64,000 nucleotides of DNA from Lonsdalea iberica (lineage in GTDB: Bacteria > Pseudomonadota > Gammaproteobacteria > Enterobacterales > Enterobacteriaceae). A program made the translations under genes and the position numbers. Positions within the stretch are counted from its first letter, which is position 1. Each line of letters starts with the position of its first letter. Location of the stretch: positions 16,515 to 80,514 of the forward strand of contig NZ_LUTP01000016.1 of assembly GCF_002111585.1 (NCBI RefSeq), read 5' to 3'. The notes beneath the pieces are model-generated. The model saw only the letters and a list, made by a program, of their open reading frames with translations, did no database searches and had not been told where the DNA came from. Positions 10,465 through 19,864 of the stretch are shown here, piece by piece.

Positions 10465-11379
10465 ATGAGCTGGATTGAACGAATTCTAAATAAAAGTCAT
10501 ATCACACCGACTCGTCGGGCCAACATCCCTGAAGGTGTCTGGACTAAATGTGATAGTTGCGGTCAGGTACTTTACCGCGCTGAGTTGGAACGTAATCTGG
10601 AAGTGTGTCCGAAATGTGACCACCATATGCGTTTATCCGCCCGTGCTCGTCTTCACGCTTTTCTGGATACAGAAAACACGGTTGAACTCGGCAGTGAACT
10701 GGAACCCAAGGATGTCCTGAAGTTCCGCGACTCCAAAAAGTATAAAGATCGTTTGGCTGCGGCACAGAAGCAGTCCGGCGAGAAAGATGCCATGGTGGTC
10801 ATGAAAGGTACTCTCCACGGCATGCCTGTCGTAGGCGCGGCTTTCGAATTCTCCTTTATGGGAGGCTCGATGGCGTCGGTGGTCGGCGCGCGCTTTGTAC
10901 GTGCGGTAGAGCAAGCGCTGGAAGACAACTGTCCGCTGGTCTGCTTCTCCGCGAGCGGCGGCGCCCGAATGCAGGAAGCGCTGATGTCGCTGATGCAGAT
11001 GGCGAAAACCAGTGCGGCACTGGGCAAAATGCGCGAACGCGGCCTGCCTTATATCTCCGTGATGACGGACCCGACGATGGGCGGCGTGTCTGCCAGTCTG
11101 GCGATGCTGGGCGATCTGAATATCGCCGAGCCAAAAGCGCTGATTGGCTTTGCCGGTCCGCGTGTTATCGAACAGACCGTACGTGAGAAACTACCGCCGG
11201 GCTTCCAGCGCAGCGAGTTTCTGGTGGAAAAAGGTGCGATCGATATGATCATTCGTCGCCCTGAGATGCGTTACAAGCTGGCTACGATCCTCGCCAAGCT
11301 GACGAACCATCCGGAACCTCAGCCTGAAGTGGAAGAGCAGCGGCCGACCGCTTCGTCTGAATCACAGGATGAAGCCTAA
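10465..11379 (+). CDS. accD: Acetyl-CoA carboxylase carboxyltransferase subunit beta (AccD)
   Basis: AccD is the zinc-binding beta subunit of the carboxyltransferase that makes malonyl-CoA, working with AccA in an alpha2-beta2 complex. The chosen ATG at 10465, behind AAAGG, gives the canonical MSWIERI start and 304 residues, the E. coli length; a longer upstream frame is not conserved. The four zinc cysteines are Cys29, Cys32, Cys48 and Cys51. The crotonase-fold core is intact ([49 protein letters not shown]). A leader of about 230 bases separates it from dedA, and folC follows 81 bases downstream. Confidence 0.97.
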   Translation: MSWIERILNKSHITPTRRANIPEGVWTKCDSCGQVLYRAELERNLEVCPKCDHHMRLSARARLHAFLDTENTVELGSELEPKDVLKFRDSKKYKDRLAAAQKQSGEKDAMVVMKGTLHGMPVVGAAFEFSFMGGSMASVVGARFVRAVEQALEDNCPLVCFSASGGARMQEALMSLMQMAKTSAALGKMRERGLPYISVMTDPTMGGVSASLAMLGDLNIAEPKALIGFAGPRVIEQTVREKLPPGFQRSEFLVEKGAIDMIIRRPEMRYKLATILAKLTNHPEPQPEVEEQRPTASSESQDEA

Positions 11380-11460
11380 CCGATGACGTACGGGGAGCAC
11401 GGTTGCGACGTGCTCCGTCGCTCCCTGTATCAATGAACCGTAAGTAAGCGAGCGGGTCTC

Positions 11461-12729
11461 ATGGATAACCTTCAAACACCTAAAGCCACGTCGCCTTTGG
11501 CCACGTGGCTTTATTATCTGGAACACCTGCACACGCAGGCCATCGATCTTGGTCTGGACCGCATCACACAGGTGGCCGACTCTCTTCAATTGCGCCAGCC
11601 CGCCAACACGGTCTTTACCGTCGCAGGCACCAACGGTAAAGGCACCACCTGCCATACGCTGGAATCCATTTTGTTGGCCGCGGGGCTTCGGGTGGGTGTC
11701 TACAGCTCACCTCATCTATTACGTTACACCGAGCGTGTTCGCATTCAGGGCAAGGAATTGCCGGAAGCGATGCACAGCGAGGCGTTTGCCGTGGTGGAAG
11801 CCGGGCGCGATAACGTCTCTTTGACCTATTTCGAATATGGCACGCTGGCGGCGCTACAGCTTTTCAAGCAGGCGCAGCTGGACGTTGTGATCCTTGAAGT
11901 CGGTTTGGGCGGTCGTCTGGACGCGACCAACATCGTGGACTCGGACGTCGCCGTCGTGACCAGCATCGCCATCGATCATACCGACTGGCTCGGCCACGAT
12001 CGCGAAAGCATTGGTCGAGAAAAAGCGGGGATCTTCCGTCACGGCAAACCGGCCGTTGTCGGCGAGCCGGATATGCCCGCGTCAATTGCAGGCGTCGCAC
12101 AGGAGAGAGGGGCGAGTCTGCTGCGTCGCGATGTCGACTGGCGCTACGGGCTGGAAGAGGACGGCTGGTTTTGGGAAAACGTGCAGGGACGTCTGAGTCG
12201 CTTGCCTTTGCCGAATGTGCCGCTGCCGAATGCCGCCACGGCGCTGGCCGCGCTGAATGCCTCGCCGCTCGAGGTGAATGAACGCGCTATTCGTGACGGG
12301 CTGCGGGACGCGACCTTGCCGGGGCGTTTCCAGATCGTCGGCGACAAGCCCTTGCTGATTCTGGATGTGGCGCACAACCCGCATGCGGCCGCGTATCTGG
12401 CCGAACGCCTGGCGGCATTGCCTCCTCACGGCGTCGTCCGCGCCGTTGTCGGTATGCTGTCCGACAAAGATATCGCCAGTACGCTGGAACAGCTCAAGCC
12501 GCAGGTAGATGCCTGGTATTGCGCGCCGCTTGAAGGCCCGCGCGGCGCCAGCGCGAGCCTGCTGACTCAGTATCTGGACGGCAGCCGTCCGTATCCCGAT
12601 GTAGTCTCCGCCTGGCGGGCGGCGATGCAGGACGCCACTGAGCGGGACGTGGTTGTGGTGTGCGGCTCCTTTCATACGGTAGCGCATGTGATGTCCGCGC
12701 TTGAAGAAGGAGCGGCGAATGGCGAGTAA
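11461..12729 (+). CDS. folC: Bifunctional folylpolyglutamate / dihydrofolate synthase (FolC)
   Basis: FolC joins glutamate to dihydropteroate to make dihydrofolate and extends polyglutamate tails on folates. The 422-residue product has the Mur-ligase fold with P-loop GTNGKGTT at residues 56-63, the conserved YSSPHLLRYTERVRI loop, LEVGLGGRLDATN, and the C-terminal domain motif LDVAHNPHAA. Length matches E. coli (422). Its last 11 bases overlap the start of dedD, indicating one transcription unit. Confidence 0.97.
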   Translation: MDNLQTPKATSPLATWLYYLEHLHTQAIDLGLDRITQVADSLQLRQPANTVFTVAGTNGKGTTCHTLESILLAAGLRVGVYSSPHLLRYTERVRIQGKELPEAMHSEAFAVVEAGRDNVSLTYFEYGTLAALQLFKQAQLDVVILEVGLGGRLDATNIVDSDVAVVTSIAIDHTDWLGHDRESIGREKAGIFRHGKPAVVGEPDMPASIAGVAQERGASLLRRDVDWRYGLEEDGWFWENVQGRLSRLPLPNVPLPNAATALAALNASPLEVNERAIRDGLRDATLPGRFQIVGDKPLLILDVAHNPHAAAYLAERLAALPPHGVVRAVVGMLSDKDIASTLEQLKPQVDAWYCAPLEGPRGASASLLTQYLDGSRPYPDVVSAWRAAMQDATERDVVVVCGSFHTVAHVMSALEEGAANGE

Positions 12730-13441
12730 ATTTCAAAACCGTTTGGTCGGCACCGTCATTTTGGTCGCGCTGGGCGTCATCGTGCTGCCGGGCCTGTTGG
12801 ACGGCAAGAAAAAACACTATCAGGACGAGTTCGCCGCCATTCCTCTGGTGCCGAAGCCGGAAGATACGCTGGAAGCGGAGTCGCTACCGCCGATCACTCA
12901 ATCTCTGACGTCGCAGTCGCCGGACAGCGCGACGATGCCTAATGAGGATGACAGCGGCGAGGAGATTGAGGGCGACGATCATGCAGCGAATAGCGCTCCA
13001 GACACTGACGCGCCTCAGAGTGCCACGGCGCCTTCTGCCGCTCGGCCTTCCGCGCCATCGTCGACTCCGGTGATTCCGCCGCCGGTGAAAGCGGAGCCAA
13101 AACCCAAGCCGGAAGTGAAAGCGGAAGCCAAACCGAAGCCCGAGGTCAAACCTGCTCCTCGGCCTGTAGAGAATAAACCGGCAGCCGCGCCGCAGGCCCC
13201 GGCAGGGCAGGCTTTCATCGTGCAATTGGGCGCATTGAAAAATGCGGACAAAGTGAATGAGATTGTCGCCAAGCTGCGACTCTCTGGATTCCGTGCTTAC
13301 ACGGTGCCGTCTTCGCCCGTCTCCGGCCAGATTACCCGCATTTATGTAGGTCCCGACGCCTCGAAGCAGAAGCTACAGTCCTCGTTGAGCGAACTACAGC
13401 AGATCAGCGGGTTAAGCGGTCAGGTGAAAGCGGCGCATTAG
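12719..13441 (+). CDS. dedD: Cell division protein DedD (SPOR domain)
   Basis: DedD is a divisome protein anchored in the inner membrane by one N-terminal helix, with a periplasmic SPOR domain that binds denuded septal peptidoglycan. The ATG at 12719 gives MASKFQNRLVGTVILVALGVIVLPG, matching the conserved anchor. A long Pro/Lys/Glu-rich linker (residues about 50-160, including PKPEVKAEAKPKPEVKPAP) leads to the SPOR domain (FIVQLGALKNADKVNEIVAK ... IYVGPDASKQKLQ) at the C-terminus. The 240-residue product is slightly longer than E. coli DedD because of the linker. It overlaps folC by 11 bases. Confidence 0.93.
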   Translation: MASKFQNRLVGTVILVALGVIVLPGLLDGKKKHYQDEFAAIPLVPKPEDTLEAESLPPITQSLTSQSPDSATMPNEDDSGEEIEGDDHAANSAPDTDAPQSATAPSAARPSAPSSTPVIPPPVKAEPKPKPEVKAEAKPKPEVKPAPRPVENKPAAAPQAPAGQAFIVQLGALKNADKVNEIVAKLRLSGFRAYTVPSSPVSGQITRIYVGPDASKQKLQSSLSELQQISGLSGQVKAAH

Positions 13442-13587
13442 CGCCTGATGGCGTCATGAGGAGGCCGGAGTGGCAGATAGCGTTGCGGGGAAAACCCGAT
13501 GTTATCGCCTTTTTTCGGTATCTTCATGGCCCTTCAGCGGTTTTCTCGTTAGCCGATGGATTGACACATTTAGGGCGGAATTCCGGT

Positions 13588-13603
13588 ACGCAAACGTTTT
13601 CTT
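13588..13603. promoter_or_regulatory. PurR operator of the cvpA-purF operon
   Basis: ACGCAAACGTTTTCTT is a near-perfect PurR site, in the same position as the purF operator of E. coli. A TAGAAT at 13611-13616 fits a -10 box, which would place the -35 region inside the operator. PurR with hypoxanthine or guanine as corepressor would therefore block RNA polymerase. The site is seen directly; regulation is inferred from the strong match and conserved context. Confidence 0.85.
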
Positions 13604-13677
13604 TTTCTGATAGAATGCGCCGCGAACAGGATGAGCCGCGTATGTCGATGGTTATGGTTCTTTAAGTAGGATAGTTC

Positions 13678-14169
13678 ATGGTTTGGGTGGATTACGTCAT
13701 TATCGGCATTATTGGATTCTCGGCTCTGGTCAGTTTGATTCGAGGATTTGTCCGTGAAGCGCTCTCGCTGGTGACCTGGGGATGCGCGTTTTTCATTGCC
13801 AGTCACTACTATGGCTATTTGGCGGGGTACTTCTCCCGTTTTGAGGATGAACTGGTTCGCAACGGCATCGCTATCGCCATTCTGTTTATTGCGACGTTGA
13901 TTGTGGGAGCCATCGTCAATTATGCGATCGGCTCCCTGGTTGAGCGAACCGGGCTGTCGGGCACCGATCGCGTGCTGGGCGTTTGCTTTGGCGCCTTGCG
14001 CGGGGTCTTGATTGTCTCTGCAATCTTGTTCTTTCTGGATACCTTCACCGGGTTTTCCCAGAGCGTCGACTGGAAGCAGTCCCAGTTGATCCCGCAGTTC
14101 AGCTATATCATCAGGTGGTTCTTTGACTACTTGCAAAGCACGTCGAGTTTCTTGCCGCGGCACCTCTAG
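13678..14169 (+). CDS. cvpA: Colicin V production protein CvpA
   Basis: CvpA is a small polytopic inner-membrane protein, first found as needed for colicin V production and linked to envelope homeostasis. The 163-residue product (162 in E. coli) has four hydrophobic segments and conserved motifs: VDYVIIGIIGFSALVSLIRGF at the start, GFVREALSLVTW, and TGLSGTDRVLGVCFGALRG. It lies directly upstream of purF behind a PurR operator, forming the conserved cvpA-purF operon. Confidence 0.95.
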   Translation: MVWVDYVIIGIIGFSALVSLIRGFVREALSLVTWGCAFFIASHYYGYLAGYFSRFEDELVRNGIAIAILFIATLIVGAIVNYAIGSLVERTGLSGTDRVLGVCFGALRGVLIVSAILFFLDTFTGFSQSVDWKQSQLIPQFSYIIRWFFDYLQSTSSFLPRHL

Positions 14170-14199
14170 TCGCGGTAGCGCTGATGAGGAAAAAACAAC

Positions 14200-15716
14200 A
14201 TGTGCGGTATTGTCGGTATCGCCGGCGTCACGCCGGTCAACCAGTCGATTTATGACGCGTTAACGGTGTTACAACACCGTGGGCAGGATGCCGCAGGCAT
14301 CGTAACAATAGATGCTCATCACTGTTTTCGCCTGCGTAAGGCAAACGGTCTGGTCAAAGATGTTTTTGAAGCACGGCACATGCAACGCCTGCAGGGGAAT
14401 ATGGGGCTCGGCCATGTGCGTTATCCCACGGCGGGTAGTTCCAGCGCATCGGAAGCGCAGCCTTTCTACGTCAACTCTCCTTTCGGAATTACGCTGGCCC
14501 ACAACGGCAACCTGACCAATGCACACGAGCTGCGTCAGAAGCTGTTTGAACAGGGTCGCCGCCACGTCAACACGACGTCTGATTCGGAAATTCTGCTCAA
14601 TATTTTCGCCAAAGAACTGGACCGTTTTCAGCACTACCCGCTGGAGCCTGACAACATCTTCGCCGCCGTTGCCGCCATGCATCAGCAGATCCGCGGTGCC
14701 TATGCCTGCGTCAGTATGATTATCGGGCACGGCTTGGTGGCCTTCCGCGACCCCAACGGGATCCGTCCGCTGGTCATCGGTAAACGCACGCTGGAAGATG
14801 GGCGCAACGAATATATGGTGGCGTCCGAGAGTGTGGCGCTGGACACGCTGGGCTTTGAATTCCTGCGCGATGTGGCGCCGGGCGAGGCGATCTACATTAC
14901 GGATAAGGGCCAGCTGTACACCCGTCAGTGCGCGGAAAATCCCAAACATCATCCGTGCCTGTTCGAGTATGTCTATTTCGCGCGCCCCGACTCATTTATC
15001 GACAAAATTTCGGTCTACAGCGCCCGCGTACGCATGGGGCAGAAGCTGGGCGAGAAAATCGCGCGCTGCTGGGAAGATCTGGATATCGACGTGGTGATCC
15101 CTATTCCGGAAACCTCGTGCGATATCGCGCTCGAAATCGCTCGCATCATTGATAAGCCATACCGCCAGGGCTTTGTGAAAAACCGCTATGTCGGGCGCAC
15201 GTTTATCATGCCGGGACAGGAGACGCGGGTGAAATCCGTGCGTCGTAAGCTGAACGCCAACCGCGCTGAGTTCCGTGATAAAAACGTGCTGTTGGTGGAT
15301 GACTCCATCGTGCGAGGCACCACCTCTCAGCAGATTGTCGAGATGGCCAGGGATGCTGGCGCCAAGCGCGTCTATCTCGCCTCCGCTGCGCCGGAAATTC
15401 GCTTCCCGAATGTTTATGGCATCGATATGCCGAGCGTAAACGAGCTGATTGCCCACGGAAGAGAAGTGGAGGAGATCTGCGAGCTTATCGGCGCCGACGC
15501 CTGATTTTCCAGGATCTCTCAGACCTGGTTGAGGCCGTACGCGACGACAATCCGGATATTACCCAGTTCGAATGCTCCGTCTTTAACGGCATTTATGTCA
15601 CGCATGATGTGGATCAAGGCTATCTGGACTATCTTGAAGGTCTGCGCAACGACGATGCGCAGGTGCTGCGCAGCAAGAGCGAAGTCGAAGATCTGGAGAT
15701 GCATAACGAAGGCTGA
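14200..15716 (+). pseudogene. purF: Amidophosphoribosyltransferase PurF, frameshifted near the 3' end as sequenced
   Basis: PurF makes 5-phosphoribosylamine from PRPP and glutamine, the first committed step of purine synthesis. The product starts [10 protein letters not shown] with nucleophile Cys2, has the glutaminase domain, and the PRPP loop [17 protein letters not shown]. The frame stops at TGA 15502-15504 after IGADA, giving 434 residues, but the next frame continues [13 protein letters not shown] to EDLEMHNEG and a stop at 15714-15716. Adding one G at 15499 restores IGADGLIFQDL and exactly 505 residues, the E. coli length. As written the last 71 residues are lost, although both catalytic domains remain. 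Sequencing error or a recent mutation are both possible; error seems likelier for this gene. Confidence 0.9.
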
Positions 15717-15741
15717 CGGAACGCTTTACGTTTCCTTCAGT

Positions 15742-15775
15742 AAGGGAGTGCCTATCGGTACTCCCTTTATTTTTG
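15742..15775 (+). terminator. Intrinsic terminator of cvpA-purF
   Basis: An 8-base stem (AAGGGAGT / ACTCCCTT) around a 10-base loop is followed by TATTTTTG, 25 bases after the restored purF stop. Confidence 0.8.
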
Positions 15776-15854
15776 CATCTTGCCAATCATGGACGGATGC
15801 GGCACAGTCTGCGCTGACGATGTGAATGCAGGTCTATCCTGTTTAAGGAAGGGT

Positions 15855-16424
15855 ATGAAGCGACTGATTATTGGTATTTCCGGCGCCAGTGGGGTGATTT
15901 ACGGCGTGCGCCTGTTACAGGTGCTGCAGCCGTTGGACGAAATAGAAACCCACCTGGTGATGAGCCCGGCCGCGCGACAGACGCTGGCTCTGGAAACCGA
16001 TCTCAGCGTGCGCGATGTTCAGTCGATGGCGGATGTGGTGCACGATTGCCGCGACATCGCCGCCAGCATTTCTTCCGGTTCTTTCAAAACCGCCGGTATG
16101 GCGATTTTGCCGTGCTCCATCAAAACGCTGTCCGGCATAGCCCACAGCTATACCGATAGCCTACTGACCCGCGCGGCGGACGTGATGCTGAAGGAGCGAC
16201 GTCCTATCGTGCTGTGCGTACGAGAAACGCCATTACATTTGGGCCATCTGCGATTGATGACCACGGCCGCTGAAATGGGCGCGGTGATTATGCCGCCGGT
16301 GCCTGCGTTTTATCATCGCCCGCAAACTGTGCAACAAATCATCGATCAGACCGTCAATCGCGTGCTTGACCAATTCGATATTTCCCTGCCGGAAGATCTG
16401 TTCACGCGTTGGGGTAGTGCTTAA
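15855..16424 (+). CDS. ubiX: Flavin prenyltransferase UbiX
   Basis: UbiX makes prenylated FMN from FMN and dimethylallyl phosphate, the cofactor of the UbiD decarboxylase in ubiquinone synthesis. The ATG at 15855 behind AAGGAAGGGT gives MKRLIIGISGASGVIYGVRLL and 189 residues, identical in length to E. coli. The flavin-binding GASG motif, the SSGSFKTAGMAILPCS stretch and RETPLHLGHL are all present. Longer upstream starts are unconserved. It lies between purF and argT as in E. coli. Confidence 0.96.
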   Translation: MKRLIIGISGASGVIYGVRLLQVLQPLDEIETHLVMSPAARQTLALETDLSVRDVQSMADVVHDCRDIAASISSGSFKTAGMAILPCSIKTLSGIAHSYTDSLLTRAADVMLKERRPIVLCVRETPLHLGHLRLMTTAAEMGAVIMPPVPAFYHRPQTVQQIIDQTVNRVLDQFDISLPEDLFTRWGSA

Positions 16425-16512
16425 GTGGTTAATCTATAACCAGAAAAAAATAACAATGCGTGAATGACGCAGTAGCCGATGCAGTGACCCGTCATGCCTT
16501 CTTATGTTGCAT

Positions 16513-16552
16513 TGCTCTGTTTCGGTGCGACCATCTGCTTTGTTATGGTGCG
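16513..16552 (+). promoter_or_regulatory. Two tandem NtrC-type enhancer sites upstream of argT
   Basis: TGCTCTGTTTCGGTGCG at 16513-16529 and TGCTTTGTTATGGTGCG at 16536-16552 each fit the 17-base NtrC consensus (TGCAC-N7-GGTGCA type, right half GGTGC exact). They are offset by 23 bases, about two helical turns, so two NtrC dimers could sit on the same face. They lie about 150-190 bases upstream of the predicted sigma-54 start, a usual enhancer distance. Binding is inferred. Confidence 0.6.
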
Positions 16553-16677
16553 AATTATTATTTCCCTCGTCTTTCCCTCGTCCAATCTGATGGTACACCA
16601 CGGGTAATCAATTGATTAGAGAAGTGGAAAACCGCGTGTGACGCCCGTCGCGGGGCTATCAGACTCTCTCGATAAAC

Positions 16678-16693
16678 TGGCATGAAAACTGCA
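16678..16693 (+). promoter_or_regulatory. Sigma-54 (RpoN) promoter of argT-hisQMP
   Basis: TGGCATGAAAACTGCA matches the -24/-12 consensus TGGCACG-N4-TTGCA, with the GG and GC pairs exactly 10 bases apart. The predicted transcription start is near 16704, about 100 bases before the argT ATG. Salmonella argT has a sigma-54, NtrC-controlled promoter in the same place, so nitrogen-limitation control is expected. The match is seen; function is inferred. Confidence 0.7.
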
Positions 16694-16805
16694 GAGTTGA
16701 AGCCTGTACTACACACATGACTGGCACGATAGCGTTGGTGATTAAAAAGCATTCAAATCTGATCGTTCGTGTTGATGTTCCATCACTGGTGATAAGGGTA
16801 ACTCG

Positions 16806-17585
16806 ATGAAAAGCGGATTGAAATTTTTACCTTTGGCGTTAATTTTAGCGGCAGGCTCCGCCTTCGCGGCCATTCCGAAGGAGATCAAGATCGGTACGGA
16901 TCCAACTTATGCGCCGTTTGAATCCAAAAACGCCAGCGGCGAACTGATAGGGTTCGATATCGATCTGGCAAAAGAGATGTGCAAGCGCATGGAAGCCAAG
17001 TGCACGTTCGTTGAAAGCGACTTCGATTCACTGATCCCGTCGCTGAAGGCGAAGAAGATTGACGCCATCATCTCTTCACTCTCTATTACGCAAAAACGTC
17101 TGCAGGAAATCGCGTTTACCGAAAAACTCTATGCCGCCAACGCGCGCCTGATCGCCGCCAAAGGCTCCCCGATTCAGCCTACGTTGGACGCTCTTCGCGG
17201 TAAACGCGTCGGCGTCTTGCAGGCTTCCACTCAGGAATCGTACGCTAACGTTCACTGGCAGCCGAAGGGCGTGGATGTCGTGGCTTATCAAAATCAGGAT
17301 CTGATCTACGCCGATCTCGTGGCGGGCCGTATTGATGCCGCGTTCCAGGATGAAGTCGCCGCGAGCGAAGGCTTCCTAAAACAGGATGCGGGTAAAGACT
17401 ACGCCTTTGCCGGACCGGCGGTGAAAGACAACGCGCTGTTCGGCATCGGCACCGGCATGGGATTGCGCAAGGATGAAACTGAGCTGAAAGCCGCGTTGGA
17501 CAAGGCTTTCGAATCTATGCGCAAAGACGGAACCTACGACACCCTGGCGAAGAAATATTTTGATTTCAATGTTTATGGCGACTAA
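16806..17585 (+). CDS. argT: Lysine/arginine/ornithine or histidine periplasmic binding protein (ArgT/HisJ)
   Basis: This periplasmic binding protein delivers basic amino acids to the HisQMP importer. The 259 residues begin with a signal peptide ([21 protein letters not shown], cleavage before AIPKE) and the family start [36 protein letters not shown] and [19 protein letters not shown] are conserved ligand and domain motifs. E. coli has two paralogues here, argT and hisJ; this window has one, with features of both: ArgT-like [11 protein letters not shown] and YFDFNVYGD, HisJ-like [10 protein letters not shown] and GTGMGLRK. I use argT, but the substrate could be any basic amino acid including histidine. 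A sigma-54 promoter and NtrC sites lie upstream. Confidence 0.88.
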   Translation: MKSGLKFLPLALILAAGSAFAAIPKEIKIGTDPTYAPFESKNASGELIGFDIDLAKEMCKRMEAKCTFVESDFDSLIPSLKAKKIDAIISSLSITQKRLQEIAFTEKLYAANARLIAAKGSPIQPTLDALRGKRVGVLQASTQESYANVHWQPKGVDVVAYQNQDLIYADLVAGRIDAAFQDEVAASEGFLKQDAGKDYAFAGPAVKDNALFGIGTGMGLRKDETELKAALDKAFESMRKDGTYDTLAKKYFDFNVYGD

Positions 17586-17654
17586 TTGCCACGAATACGA
17601 CGTCTGCCTGTGATGCAGGCAGACGGTCTGCTTTCTCTGGAACGGATATCACTG

Positions 17655-18344
17655 ATGCTGCATGGCTACTCTGAACTCATCATCGAGGGTTCACGCCTGA
17701 CGTTGCAACTGGCCGTCTGCTCGTTGCTGCTCTCGCTGGCGATCGGGCTGGTCGGCGCCAGCGCCAAGCTTTCCTCCCGCCGGCTGCTCTCCGGCGTGTT
17801 CACCGGCTATACCACTTTGATTCGCGGCATCCCCGATCTGGTTTTGATGCTATTGATTTTCTACGGATTACAGATTGTGCTGAACGACCTGACGGAAATC
17901 ATTGGCATGTCGCAAGTCGATATCGATCCGATGGCTGCCGGTATCATTACGCTGGGCTTTATCTACGGCGCCTATTTTACCGAGACCTTTCGCGGCGCTT
18001 TTCTCGCCGTTTCACGCGGAGAGATTGAGGCAGCCGTGGCCTTCGGCTTCACACCGCTGCAAGTCTTTCGACGCATTATGTTCCCGTCGATGATGCGCTT
18101 TGCGCTGCCGGGGATCGGCAACAACTGGCAGGTGATTCTAAAAGCCACGGCGCTCGTCTCCCTGCTGGGGCTCAACGATGTCATCAAAGCGACGCAGCTC
18201 GCGGGGAAGGGCACGCATGAGCCGTTCTATTTCGCGATGGTCGCTGGAGCGATGTACCTGATTTTTACCACTGTCTCCAATGGCGTGCTGTGGTGGTTGG
18301 AACGACGCTATTCGCAGGGAGTGAAAAAAATTAATTATGAGTGA
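17655..18344 (+). CDS. hisQ: Histidine/basic amino acid ABC transporter permease HisQ
   Basis: HisQ is one of two inner-membrane permeases of the basic amino acid importer. The ATG at 17655 gives MLHGYSELIIEGSRLTLQLA and 229 residues (228 in E. coli); the longer in-frame upstream codons are unconserved. It has the membrane segments typical of HisMQ permeases and the EAA-type coupling loop near IEAAVAFGFTPLQVFRRIMFPSMMRFALPG, which contacts HisP. It overlaps hisM by 8 bases, so the two are coupled. Confidence 0.95.
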   Translation: MLHGYSELIIEGSRLTLQLAVCSLLLSLAIGLVGASAKLSSRRLLSGVFTGYTTLIRGIPDLVLMLLIFYGLQIVLNDLTEIIGMSQVDIDPMAAGIITLGFIYGAYFTETFRGAFLAVSRGEIEAAVAFGFTPLQVFRRIMFPSMMRFALPGIGNNWQVILKATALVSLLGLNDVIKATQLAGKGTHEPFYFAMVAGAMYLIFTTVSNGVLWWLERRYSQGVKKINYE

Positions 18345-19053
18345 GATCCTGCAACAATACTGGCAATCCTTGCTGTGGAGCGACGGTTATCGTATGACCG
18401 GGCTGGCGATGACGCTGTGGCTGCTGATTATCTCGGTCGTTATTGGCGGGGCCATGGCCATTCCGCTGGCGATCGCACGCGTATCGTCACGGCGACGTTT
18501 CTGGCTGCCGGTCTGGACCTTCACCTACATTTTCCGCGGCACACCGCTGTATGTTCAGCTGCTGGTGTTCTACACCGGGGTTTATAGCCTGGAAATCGTT
18601 CGCGGAACGGACATGCTGAACGCCTTTTTCCGTAGTGGAATGAACTGCGCTGTCCTGGCGTTGGCGCTGAATACCTGCGCTTATACCACCGAGATTTTCG
18701 CGGGCGCCATTCGCTCTATTCCCAGCGGCGAAATCGACGCGGCGCGGGCCTACGGCTTTTCCCGCTTCAAGCTGTATCGCTGCATTATTTTGCCCGGCGC
18801 ACTGCGCATCGCGCTGCCGGCGTACAGCAATGAAGTGATTTTAATGCTGCACTCAACGGCGCTGGCTTTCACCGTGACGGTGCCGGACATTCTGAAAATC
18901 GCCCGTGACATCAATGCCGCCACCTATCAGCCGTTTTATGCCTTCGGCATCGCGGCTGTCATGTATCTCGCGATTTCGTTCGTGCTGATTGGCCTGTTCC
19001 GCAGAGCGGAACGCCGCTGGTTACGTCATCTACATACCCGCGGCACTCACTAA
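18337..19053 (+). CDS. hisM: Histidine/basic amino acid ABC transporter permease HisM
   Basis: HisM is the second permease and pairs with HisQ in the membrane. Its 238 residues equal the E. coli length. Conserved segments include [41 protein letters not shown] and the EAA loop [31 protein letters not shown]. The start overlaps the hisQ stop (ATGAGTGA), and hisP begins 17 bases after its stop. Confidence 0.96.
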   Translation: MSEILQQYWQSLLWSDGYRMTGLAMTLWLLIISVVIGGAMAIPLAIARVSSRRRFWLPVWTFTYIFRGTPLYVQLLVFYTGVYSLEIVRGTDMLNAFFRSGMNCAVLALALNTCAYTTEIFAGAIRSIPSGEIDAARAYGFSRFKLYRCIILPGALRIALPAYSNEVILMLHSTALAFTVTVPDILKIARDINAATYQPFYAFGIAAVMYLAISFVLIGLFRRAERRWLRHLHTRGTH

Positions 19054-19069
19054 AATGCAGGAAAAGAAC

Positions 19070-19843
19070 ATGCAGGACACCAAACTGGTGGTTACCGAAC
19101 TCCATAAGCGCTATGGGGAGCACGAAGTACTGAAAGGAATCTCATTACAGGCCAGGGCGGGTGATGTTATCTCAATTATCGGCTCATCAGGGTCGGGTAA
19201 AAGCACGCTGCTGCGTTGCATCAATTTCCTCGAGCGGCCTTACGAAGGGTCCATTCATGTCAACGGACAGGAAATCCGGATGGTGCGTGATAAAGACGGT
19301 CAGCTGAAAATATTCGATAAAAAACAACTCCAGCTGTTGCGGACGCGCTTAACTATGGTATTTCAGCATTTCAACCTGTGGAGCTTCATGACGGCACGGG
19401 AAAACGTCATGGAAGCGCCCATAAAGGTGCTGGGACTGAGCAAGGTCCAAGCCCGGCAACGGGCTGAGTTTTATTTGAATAAAGTGGGGATGAGCGGCGC
19501 GTCGCAGGATCGCTATCCGGCCGACCTCTCCGGCGGACAGCAGCAGCGGGTGTCTATCGCCCGCGCGCTGGCGATGGAGCCGGACGTGCTGCTGTTTGAT
19601 GAGCCAACATCGGCGCTGGATCCTGAACTGGTGGGCGAGGTGTTGCGCATCATGCAGCAACTGGCGGAAGAGGGGAAAACGATGGTGGTGGTGACGCATG
19701 AAATGGAGTTTGCCCGCCACGTCTCAAACCATGTCATTTTCCTGCATCAGGGCGTAGTGGAAGAAGAGGGGACGCCGGAGCAGCTGTTTGGCAACCCGCA
19801 AAGTCCGCGCCTGAAGCAGTTTTTGTCAGGCGCGTTGAAGTAG
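19070..19843 (+). CDS. hisP: Histidine/basic amino acid ABC transporter ATPase HisP
   Basis: HisP is the ATPase dimer that powers the HisQM importer. The ATG at 19070 lies six bases after AGGAAAA and gives 257 residues, the E. coli length; an ATG at 19055 would add five residues. Walker A is GSSGSGKST, the Q-loop stretch is [13 protein letters not shown], the ABC signature is LSGGQQQR, Walker B is [11 protein letters not shown], and the H-loop is VVVTHEMEF. It ends 21 bases from the convergent yfcH. Confidence 0.97.
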   Translation: MQDTKLVVTELHKRYGEHEVLKGISLQARAGDVISIIGSSGSGKSTLLRCINFLERPYEGSIHVNGQEIRMVRDKDGQLKIFDKKQLQLLRTRLTMVFQHFNLWSFMTARENVMEAPIKVLGLSKVQARQRAEFYLNKVGMSGASQDRYPADLSGGQQQRVSIARALAMEPDVLLFDEPTSALDPELVGEVLRIMQQLAEEGKTMVVVTHEMEFARHVSNHVIFLHQGVVEEEGTPEQLFGNPQSPRLKQFLSGALK

Positions 19844-19864
19844 CCGCGTTTGGAGTCTGTGGCT

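Noticed and set aside
16722..16738. Second TGGCAC box (TGGCACGATAGCGTTGG) as a sigma-54 promoter
   Set aside because: It has a perfect -24 half, but no GC pair at the required 10-base spacing, unlike the site at 16678-16693.
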